Source of the DNA: Elusimicrobiales bacterium
GTDB lineage: Bacteria; Elusimicrobiota; Elusimicrobia; Elusimicrobiales; UBA9959
Assembly (NCBI GenBank): GCA_028688015.1
Contig: JAQTZB010000004.1
Coordinates: forward strand, 62,001 to 126,000
Length of the DNA: 64,000 bases
Direction of reading: 5' to 3'
The notes under the pieces are model-generated. The model was not told where the DNA came from and did not search any database. It worked only from the letters and a program-made list of their open reading frames with translations. The number at the start of each line of letters is the position of its first letter. Position 1 is the stretch's first letter. Made by a program: the position numbers and the translations under genes. Positions 1-6,390 of this stretch are shown here, one piece after another.

Positions 1-1
1 C

Positions 2-76
2 GGCGTGTACATTGCTTTCATCCAGACCAAGGGCAAAACGTCGAGCAAAAGCTTTAAGGTGGCTCTGGAGCGCTGA
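2..76 (+). CDS. C-terminal end of a secreted protein, FlgD-like terminal domain (partial)
   Basis: An open frame enters from the left edge and stops at TGA 74-76. The last 24 residues, beginning GVYIAFIQTKGK and ending in a basic KVALER tail, look like the final beta strands of a FlgD-type Ig-like domain (typically SGVYxYxxxxG...GKxxxxK). Such domains often end surface proteins in phyla that also carry PorV. The gene ends just before the PorV-family gene, on the same strand. Only 24 residues are visible, so the family is a guess from pattern. Confidence 0.5.
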   Translation, partial: GVYIAFIQTKGKTSSKSFKVALER

Positions 77-101
77 TAATTTTATGAAGAGGAGACCGTA
101 C

Positions 102-1067
102 ATGGACTTCAGCCGCGCGGCTTTACTGCCGGCGCTGCTGCTCGCCGCCCTGGCGGGCCCGGTCCCCGCGGCGGGCGCGGGCTTCGACGCAGGCTCGGCC
201 GGCACCTCCTCCGGGCAGTTCCTCAAGATAGCCGCCGGCGCGCGCGGGGCCGCCCTGGGCGAGGCCTATTCGGCCCTCGCCGACGACGCCTTCGCGCTGG
301 ACTGGAACCCGGCCGGCCTGATCAACATCAAAAAGAACTCCATGGTGATGATGCACTCGCCGTATCTGTCCGGCTCTTTCGTGGATTATTTCGCCTACGG
401 CGAGACCGCGGGCGAGGTCGGCTCCTGGGGCGTTTCTTTCAAATACATGAATTACGGCAAGATCGACCGCACCGATTCCAGCGGCATCGTGCTGGGCGAC
501 TTCGCCCCCTACGACACCGCCGTCGGCGTGGGCTTCGCCTGCTACATCACCGGCTTCAACAAGGAGCCGGAGGAGCGTTTCGTGCTGGGCGCCACCGGCA
601 AGTTCGTCAAATCCAAGATCATTTCCGACGACAACACGGTCTCCGCGGACATCGGCCTTAACATGCCCTACATGTTCGACAACCGCTTTCGCATGAGCCT
701 GGTGGCCCAGAACATCATGGGCACGCTGCGCTACGACAAGGAGGAAGCGCCGCTGCCGCTGATCCTGCGCTTCGGCACTCTGACCCGGCTCTCGGAGTAT
801 CTGGACCTCACCGCCGACCTCGTGGCCGCGCGCGACGGGATCCCCTTCGCGGCGGTCGGCGCCGAGGTGAAGGTGCCGGTCTACAAGGACCTGGACTTCG
901 CGCTGCGGGCCGGCGCCAACACGCGCGCCGTGACCGACCTGGGCGGCCTGCGCAACGTCTCGCTGGGCGGCGGCGTGCGCTTCACCGACTACCGCCTGGA
1001 CTACGCCTTCTCCCCCTTCGGCGACCTCGGCACGGTGCACCGCATCTCGGCCGGCCTCACTTTCTAA
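102..1067 (+). CDS. PorV/PorQ-family outer-membrane protein
   Basis: This 321-residue exported beta-barrel-like protein has a signal peptide (MDFSRAALL..., Ala/Leu-rich core, cleavage near AGAG). The family signature follows directly: SSGQFLKIAAGARGAALGE, then AYSALADDAFALDWNPAGL. The remainder alternates short hydrophobic and polar strands, as in a FadL/PorV-type barrel, and ends in an aromatic residue (SAGLTF), typical of outer-membrane insertion. ATG 102 is chosen because GAGGAG lies just upstream; ATG 84 is in frame but has a weaker context. In Bacteroidota PorV works with type IX secretion, but many phyla carry the family without a known T9SS, so its role here is open. Transcription ends at the hairpin at 1085-1110. 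Confidence 0.85.
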   Translation: MDFSRAALLPALLLAALAGPVPAAGAGFDAGSAGTSSGQFLKIAAGARGAALGEAYSALADDAFALDWNPAGLINIKKNSMVMMHSPYLSGSFVDYFAYGETAGEVGSWGVSFKYMNYGKIDRTDSSGIVLGDFAPYDTAVGVGFACYITGFNKEPEERFVLGATGKFVKSKIISDDNTVSADIGLNMPYMFDNRFRMSLVAQNIMGTLRYDKEEAPLPLILRFGTLTRLSEYLDLTADLVAARDGIPFAAVGAEVKVPVYKDLDFALRAGANTRAVTDLGGLRNVSLGGGVRFTDYRLDYAFSPFGDLGTVHRISAGLTF

Positions 1068-1084
1068 CTTCCCGCCAGCGATAA

Positions 1085-1110
1085 AAAAAGCCCGGCTGCC
1101 CGGGCTTTTT
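1085..1110. terminator. Bidirectional intrinsic terminator
   Basis: AAAAAGCCCGG, a CTGC loop region, then CCGGGCTTTTT. The A-tract and T-tract flank an 11-bp stem, so it can serve both the plus-strand PorV gene ending at 1067 and the minus-strand transporter ending at 1129. Confidence 0.85.
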
Positions 1111-1128
1111 CCATTTCCGCGCGGCGGC

Positions 1129-2373
1129 TCAGGCCCGCTCTCGCCGTTCGACAGTGAGCGGGAAGGACATAGCCAGCCATGCGCCGGAAAATATCACGCC
1201 GAGGGCCGGGTAGAAGCCCGGGGCTACGGTGCCCAGCGCCTGCAGGCCCGACACCCAGAGAGCCGTCAGCCCCTTGGCGAAGCGGTAGGTAAAGGCCTCG
1301 GCCACCTGTTTGGCGCGGTAGCGCGTGTCGTAGGAGAACGGTATGTAGAGCGTCTCCTTCGAGGCCCGGAAGATGGAGTAGTCCATCCCCTTGAACAGCA
1401 GGAAGGCGGCCGACGCCAGCCCGAGGGCCGGGGCGAAGAACAGCAGCAGGCACGACAGGATATGCACCGCCGGGATGGCCGTCAGGATGGCGCGGCGCGG
1501 GATGTAGCGCAGCAGCAGCGGCGTGGCGAGGAACTGCATGGCGAAGGAGAACACGTTCACGTACATCCAGAAGTTGCCCAGGTAGGCGGTGCGCTGGTCC
1601 TTCAGGGGCATGAACTCCTGCACCAGCTGCGTGAAGCGGAAGTCCAGAGCGGTGGCCACCACCTGCGCCGAGAAGATGATGAAGGCTATCAACAGCACGG
1701 TGCGGTTCTCGCGCAGGATGCTCAGGTGCAGGTGCCCCTTCCTGCCCCCCGCCTCCTCGGCCGAAGGCGCGGGCTCGCCCGCGCTGTTGTAGCTCAGCCA
1801 GGACAGCGCCGCGGCGGGCAGGATTATCGCGGCGGAGAAGAGCACGAAATTTTCCGTGCCTATCCCCATCACGTAGCGCGCCAGCAGCCAGCCGCCGGTC
1901 AGCGACCCCAGCGCGCCGAGGCCGGCCACGGGCCCGTTGAAAACCTTGCCCTCCTCGTCTTTAAGCACGCTGTTGATGAAGGACCAGTACTGCTCGGAGA
2001 TTATAACGACGTAGGATTCCTTGAAGACCAGCAGCAGGAAAGCCAGCCAACGGCCAGCGGTATCGAGCAGGGCCCAGGCCAGCGTCATGAAGGCCGCGCT
2101 GGCCAGCATGGAGACGGCCATGGCCTTCTTGGCCCCCACCGCGGAGAGCAGGCGGCCGTAGGCGTAGATCATGGCGGCCATCATGAAGGGCACGCAGGCT
2201 ATGGCGTAAGGCTTGGCGGCCGCGCCGAACTTCTCTATGAAGATGGATTCGGCGGGCGAGCGGATGAACTCGTAGCCGCAGAACAGGAACATCGCCGACA
2301 GGCCCGCCAGGAAAACGGCCGAAGCCACGTGCCGGCCGCGCTCGGTCCGAAGTGCCGCGAGTAGTGTGCTCAT
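1129..2373 (-). CDS. MFS-fold membrane transporter resembling TLC nucleotide (ATP/ADP) translocases
   Basis: A 414-residue polytopic inner-membrane protein with about twelve hydrophobic segments. The segment VIISEQYWSFINSVLKDEEG, followed by FNGPVAGLGALGSLTGGW, recalls the conserved core of the TLC/Npt family (ADP/ATP and NTP/NDP exchangers) and related MFS proteins. It is shorter than the roughly 500 residues usual for Npt proteins, so it could transport something else. ATG 2373 is taken because it begins just before the first membrane segment. The frame is open to 2508, but that extension (MEAPPRFFRR...) is basic, Arg-rich and not membrane-like. It is a single-gene unit sharing the terminator at 1085-1110. 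Confidence 0.55.
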   Translation of the reverse strand: MSTLLAALRTERGRHVASAVFLAGLSAMFLFCGYEFIRSPAESIFIEKFGAAAKPYAIACVPFMMAAMIYAYGRLLSAVGAKKAMAVSMLASAAFMTLAWALLDTAGRWLAFLLLVFKESYVVIISEQYWSFINSVLKDEEGKVFNGPVAGLGALGSLTGGWLLARYVMGIGTENFVLFSAAIILPAAALSWLSYNSAGEPAPSAEEAGGRKGHLHLSILRENRTVLLIAFIIFSAQVVATALDFRFTQLVQEFMPLKDQRTAYLGNFWMYVNVFSFAMQFLATPLLLRYIPRRAILTAIPAVHILSCLLLFFAPALGLASAAFLLFKGMDYSIFRASKETLYIPFSYDTRYRAKQVAEAFTYRFAKGLTALWVSGLQALGTVAPGFYPALGVIFSGAWLAMSFPLTVERRERA

Positions 2374-2608
2374 GGTATGACAATTATCCCAAATATGAAG
2401 TGCCGAGGGAACACCCGCGACGCGGAGGATGAGTCTTTTCAGATGAAAATACAGGTTTTCAGTTGAAAGTTTCCTCCTCCGGCGGAAGAAGCGCGGCGGG
2501 GCTTCCATCAGGGGAACCGCGCGGCCGCCGCGCGCCGCAGGTTGGCATAAAAATTGCTCCGCTTAAGGCAACGGAGACAGATTTCGCGGTTTAGATCATG
2601 GAGACAAT

Positions 2609-3187
2609 ATGAACAAAAAGCAGATCCTCATAGCGGTTTTAGCGGCGGCACTGGCGCAGGCCTCGCTGGCGGGCGCCCGGGCGGCCAGCTTCGATTTTGA
2701 CGGCAGGGGCGGCGCCGCGGTGTCCCTGAGCGGGCTCGCGGAAACGGCGGCCGAAGGCCTGCCGGAACCGGTCCTGGAGCGGGCCGACGAGACCCTGCGC
2801 GGCGCGCTGGCCGCGCCCACGACTTCCGCCCTGGCCCTGGCTTCCTTCAGCTACGACGAAAGCTCCAAAGAGTTCAAGCTGCGGTTCGACACCGAGCACT
2901 CTGTAAACTACTGGGGCTGCCGGATAGAGATCAGCGTGGAACTAATGCGCGACGGCCTCTTCGACGCTTCCCTGGGAGTGCGGACCTACGAGTTCCCCCT
3001 GAACTGGAACCTCGGCAACCCCGCCATCACCTTCAAGGAAGCTGACTTCGCTCCCGCGAAGGAAGAGGGGCGCGCCAAGACTAAAAAGCTGTACGTGAAA
3101 TGGGGCTTCAGGGTGGTCAAGAGCACGTTCTACAACAAAGACTACGTGGACATGGGACACAGCGCCTCGCTGCAGGTCCCCAAGTAA
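2609..3187 (+). CDS. Secreted protein of unknown function
   Basis: 192 residues. A clear signal peptide (MNKKQILIAVLAAALAQASLAG, cleavage near ARAAS) is followed by a low-complexity Ala/Glu/Leu stretch and, from about residue 80, a beta-rich domain with conserved-looking aromatics (NYWGCRIEISVEL, YEFPLNWNLGNP, LYVKWGFRVV). It has one cysteine after the signal, at WGC. GGAGAC lies 7 nt upstream of the ATG. I do not recognise the family. The gene stands alone between a divergent transporter and a convergent aminopeptidase. Confidence 0.75.
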   Translation: MNKKQILIAVLAAALAQASLAGARAASFDFDGRGGAAVSLSGLAETAAEGLPEPVLERADETLRGALAAPTTSALALASFSYDESSKEFKLRFDTEHSVNYWGCRIEISVELMRDGLFDASLGVRTYEFPLNWNLGNPAITFKEADFAPAKEEGRAKTKKLYVKWGFRVVKSTFYNKDYVDMGHSASLQVPK

Positions 3188-3200
3188 ATCCCAAAAACAG

Positions 3201-3228
3201 AACTCCCCGGCTTGCCGCCGGGGAGTTT
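3201..3228. terminator. Intrinsic terminator hairpin
   Basis: AACTCCCCGGC, loop TTGCC, then GCCGGGGAGTTT, between two convergent genes (ends 3187 and 3252). The stem is strong with short A/T flanks, so it probably serves both directions. Confidence 0.75.
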
Positions 3229-3251
3229 CGCTTTGCACCGGCCGCCGGCGC

Positions 3252-4457
3252 CTAGTATTTGAACTGCCCCTTCTCGTAGAGCGTGATCCGGCGCCCGCTC
3301 TTCAGCGTCGCGGTCACCTTCTTGTCCTCGGTGTTGATCATGTCCCAGTGCACGGCCGAGTCGTTGTAGCCCAGGCCGGCCTTTATAGGGCCGGTCAGCT
3401 TGGCCGGGTTCCCGGTATAGGTATCGGTATAGGCGTTGCCTATGGCCACATGGCAGTTGCCGTGTTTGCCGCCGTGGTTCTCGTCGAACAGGATATCCGC
3501 CATGAAGCGGTCGATCTTGGAAAAGCGCTTGTCGGTCAGCGAGTACTCGCCCAGCTGCGAGGCGCCCTTGTCGGTGGCCATGATCTTCTTGACATAATCC
3601 TCGCCCTTGGCGGCGGAGACCTTAACTGCGCGGCCGTCCTTGAACTCCAGCCTTATCTTCTCTATGTAGTTGCCGCCGCGGAAGGTCGGGAGGTTGGCGT
3701 AGTAAACGCCCTTCGTGCCGCGCCAGTCCGGCGAGGTGAAGATCTCGAAGCTGGGGATATTGTGGCCGCTGACGCCCAGGAACTTGCGCTTCTCTCCCAG
3801 TTTCACCTCAAAGTCCATGGAGGCGGATTCGGTGCGGATGGTGTCTATGCCCAGGCCGTTGATCCACTTCTTTATGGCCATGGTGTCCTTGTAGATCTGC
3901 CCCCATTTTTTTGCGGGGCTGGGCTCGTTCAGGTAGCAGGCCTTGGCTATCTGCGCGGCGTAGTCCTTTATGGAGAGCTTGGCCTGCTTCGCCAGCTCCG
4001 CCGTGGGGTAGGTGCACAGGGTCCAGGAGAACTTGCCCTTCTCTTCGCGCTCGTCACGGATACGGAACAGCGGCTTGCGAGCTATGGCCACCTGGGACTG
4101 GCGCTTCGTGTCTATGCCTTTCAGGTTGGTCAGCGAGGCCGGCGCGTTGATGTAGACGTAGCCGTTGAGGTGCTCGTAGAGGTCCTTGTCCCAGGAACCC
4201 AGGAAGGCGCGCTGCTTCTCGTCGGAAAACTCGTAGAAGCCGCGCTCCAGGGCGGGGCTCGCCAGGAAGTTGAAGACGACGTTGAACTTGCGCTGCACCA
4301 GCTTGCGGTAGACTATCTCGCCCAGTTCGCGGGCTTCCAGGTCGCAGCGCAGCAGGATGGTATCGTACTTCTTGAAGGGCTGCTTGCGGGCGGTGGTCAG
4401 CCCCCAGACCAGCGCGTCGGCGTATTTCTCGAGCTGCGTTTTGGAAAATACTCCCAT
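3252..4457 (-). CDS. M29-family metallo-aminopeptidase
   Basis: 401 residues, the usual length for the AmpS/PepS/AmpT group (peptidase family M29), cytosolic two-metal aminopeptidases that release N-terminal residues. The expected ligands are all present with family spacing: E238 (in FEIFTSPD), E304 (GEYSL), H336 and Y343 (HVAIGNAY), and H370 with D372 (HWDMI). The 66-residue gap between the two glutamates and the 7-residue His-Tyr gap match the family. There is no signal peptide. The Shine-Dalgarno GGAGG lies 5 nt before ATG 4457. It is transcribed alone, divergent from the small secreted protein at 4560. Confidence 0.9.
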   Translation of the reverse strand: MGVFSKTQLEKYADALVWGLTTARKQPFKKYDTILLRCDLEARELGEIVYRKLVQRKFNVVFNFLASPALERGFYEFSDEKQRAFLGSWDKDLYEHLNGYVYINAPASLTNLKGIDTKRQSQVAIARKPLFRIRDEREEKGKFSWTLCTYPTAELAKQAKLSIKDYAAQIAKACYLNEPSPAKKWGQIYKDTMAIKKWINGLGIDTIRTESASMDFEVKLGEKRKFLGVSGHNIPSFEIFTSPDWRGTKGVYYANLPTFRGGNYIEKIRLEFKDGRAVKVSAAKGEDYVKKIMATDKGASQLGEYSLTDKRFSKIDRFMADILFDENHGGKHGNCHVAIGNAYTDTYTGNPAKLTGPIKAGLGYNDSAVHWDMINTEDKKVTATLKSGRRITLYEKGQFKY

Positions 4458-4559
4458 GTAGGCCTCCGGAGAACAGTTTTAGCGTCCGTAAAATTATATT
4501 TTATTGCCGGCGCGGCGGAAAGGCCGGGATTTTGTATTATGTGAAAACCGGGAGGGACT

Positions 4560-5114
4560 ATGACTTTAAAATTCCTGTTCGCCCTCATTTTCGCGGCGCC
4601 TTCTTTCGCCGCAGCGCCGCAAACAGGGACGGCCGCGCCGCAAGCCGGCATTACCCGGGCCGAGGCTGAAGCCATCGCCAGGGCCATCGCCGAACCCGCT
4701 GTCTTCGTGGCGCGCTTCGGCACGGCCGCCGCGCTGGCCCACGCCAGGCTGGCGCAGCAGCTGCGGGAGCGCTTTCCCCGCCGCGAACCGCCGGACCAGG
4801 GCTTGGTGAGGGTCTGCATGCGCCTGACGCTGCGCGTGAACAACGCCTGGCTCAACACCATCTCAGGCACGCGCATTTATCCCGGGCAGGAGGATTTCGA
4901 CCGCTTCGCCGCGGCGGCGCGCCTGGCGCTGAAGAAATACGCGGACGGCCTGGACAAGGAGCACAAGTGGGGCCCGGTGGACGACAAGGCCGCCCAGGAC
5001 ATAGTGGACCGCGAGCTGCGCCGCGGCCTGAACCGCCTGCCGGTGTACCGCGGCCGCGGCCTGCCGCCCGAGCCGCCCCCCTCCGCGGAAGAGAACGCGG
5101 CCCTGCCCCGCTGA
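4560..5114 (+). CDS. Small secreted protein of unknown function
   Basis: 184 residues. A short signal peptide (MTLKFLFALIFAAPSFAAA) is followed by an Ala-rich linker and an alpha-helical region (ITRAEAEAIARAIAEPAVFVAR, RLAQQLRERFP). A middle segment, CMRLTLRVNNAWLNTISGTRI, has the only cysteine. The C-terminus is Pro/Arg-rich. GGGAGG lies 5-6 nt upstream of the ATG. I recognise no family. It is followed after 90 bp by the DUF4105-like gene on the same strand. Confidence 0.7.
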   Translation: MTLKFLFALIFAAPSFAAAPQTGTAAPQAGITRAEAEAIARAIAEPAVFVARFGTAAALAHARLAQQLRERFPRREPPDQGLVRVCMRLTLRVNNAWLNTISGTRIYPGQEDFDRFAAAARLALKKYADGLDKEHKWGPVDDKAAQDIVDRELRRGLNRLPVYRGRGLPPEPPPSAEENAALPR

Positions 5115-5132
5115 CAGGGCAGGGACCCAGCC

Positions 5133-5181
5133 AAAGGGCCTAGACGGGCCTGGGAACAATGCTTCCGGAAAGGGGGCCCTT
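5133..5181. other. Imperfect inverted repeat in the gap before the DUF4105-like gene
   Basis: CCAAAGGGCC is mirrored by GGGCCCTTGG with one bulge, enclosing an inner GGAA/TTCC hairpin. It lies between two same-strand genes, with no U-tract after it. It may attenuate or stabilise the transcript. Confidence 0.35.
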
Positions 5182-5204
5182 GGCACCTGCTATAGGAGCG
5201 CCGC

Positions 5205-6329
5205 ATGCGCTATCCTATAGACATGCTAAAGACCTTTTTACTGACCATCGCCTTCGCAGTGCCCGCCGCAGCCCAGACCGCGGATTTTTCAGCCCTCCAG
5301 AATTTCGACGCTTCGCAGATCCAGGAAATCCAGCTTCCCGACCTCCAGCTGCCCTCTGATAAGAGCTGGGGCGTGAACTATATCCTCAAGGGCGTGGTCT
5401 CCGTCACCGAGGCCGGCCCCCTGCTCAATACCATAGACGGCCGCCTCTTCAAGCTGGACCTGAGCGCCAGGAAAGCCGCTAAATTCGACGGCAAGACCGT
5501 GCTGGTGGAAGCCCAGGCCAAGCAGGCCGACGACTTGGCCCTGCTGAAGGTAATGGAAATTTCGGAGTACGAGCCCCAAGCCGGAGAAGTGGTCCCGCCC
5601 CCCTACCAGCCGCGCCGCCGCACCGCCACCCTGCTGGAGAACAAGGACGGCCGCATGGTGATGGGGAATGTCCGCATGTCCTCCTCAGAGGTCCCCGCCG
5701 TCAACTCCTACGAGTGGACCACAATGACGATAAAGCCGGAGCTCATCAAGAACATTTACTTCATCAAGAAGCCCTTCAAACCGGAGATAGTGGCCGCGCA
5801 CTCCTTCTTCGTCTTCACCTTCGAGAAAGGGGGCCTGACCGACGCCAGCGGCAAGCAGCCCATGGCGCTGGCCCTGAGCATAGAGGGCAAGACCCGCGTG
5901 GGCCAGAGCTTCTCCCCCCTCACCGGGCTCAAGCGGTCCTTCGGCATCAACTGGTCTCTCTCCACCTGGGAAGAATACGCCGCCCGCACCATCCACGAGG
6001 AGAAAGGCCATCTGGTGCCTTACCCGGTGCTGCTCTCCCACGCCGAGAAAGCCGCCCTGCTGCGCGAATCCCTGACGCAGGCCGCGGTGGACCGCGAAGG
6101 CGAGTTCTACCACACCATCAAGAACAACTGCACCAACAACCTGCTCATCCTGCTCAACCGCGTGCTGCCCAAGGAGCGGCAGATAAAGCTCTGGACCATC
6201 CCGTACATGATCTACAATGTCAAGGCCACCATGCCCCTGATGGTTATCACCAACCTGCAGAAGCGCGGCATCCTGGGCGCAGAGTTCACCGACATCAACG
6301 CCCAGACCCTGCACACGCGCCTGCCTTAA
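5205..6329 (+). CDS. DUF4105 (Lnb-like) periplasmic protein
   Basis: 374 residues with a signal peptide (MLKTFLLTIAFAVPAAAQ, preceded by MRYPID). Residues about 80-145 form an OB-like stretch (KFDGKTVLVEAQAKQADDLALLKV). The C-terminal half carries the DUF4105 pattern: IEGKTRVGQSFSPLTGLKRS, HTIKNNCTNNLLILLNR, with a conserved Asn-Asn-Cys-Thr. DUF4105 is the N-terminal periplasmic domain of Lnb-like proteins and is thought to be a papain/NlpC-like hydrolase fold; the NNC cysteine would be the nucleophile. AGGAG lies 7 nt before ATG 5205, which decides the start. The protein probably acts in the periplasm on peptide or lipoprotein substrates; this last point is inference. Confidence 0.65.
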   Translation: MRYPIDMLKTFLLTIAFAVPAAAQTADFSALQNFDASQIQEIQLPDLQLPSDKSWGVNYILKGVVSVTEAGPLLNTIDGRLFKLDLSARKAAKFDGKTVLVEAQAKQADDLALLKVMEISEYEPQAGEVVPPPYQPRRRTATLLENKDGRMVMGNVRMSSSEVPAVNSYEWTTMTIKPELIKNIYFIKKPFKPEIVAAHSFFVFTFEKGGLTDASGKQPMALALSIEGKTRVGQSFSPLTGLKRSFGINWSLSTWEEYAARTIHEEKGHLVPYPVLLSHAEKAALLRESLTQAAVDREGEFYHTIKNNCTNNLLILLNRVLPKERQIKLWTIPYMIYNVKATMPLMVITNLQKRGILGAEFTDINAQTLHTRLP

Positions 6330-6337
6330 GTTCTCGA

Positions 6338-6384
6338 CGCGCAAAAGAAAAGGCCCGGTCTCCCGGGCCATTTTCTTTTGCGCG
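6338..6384. terminator. Bidirectional intrinsic terminator
   Basis: A 21-nt left arm (CGCGCAAAAGAAAA then GGCCCGG), loop TCTC, and a complementary right arm with one bulged A. It lies between the convergent ends at 6329 (+) and 6391 (-), and A/T tracts on both sides make it bidirectional. Confidence 0.85.
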
Positions 6385-6390
6385 CGGCGC

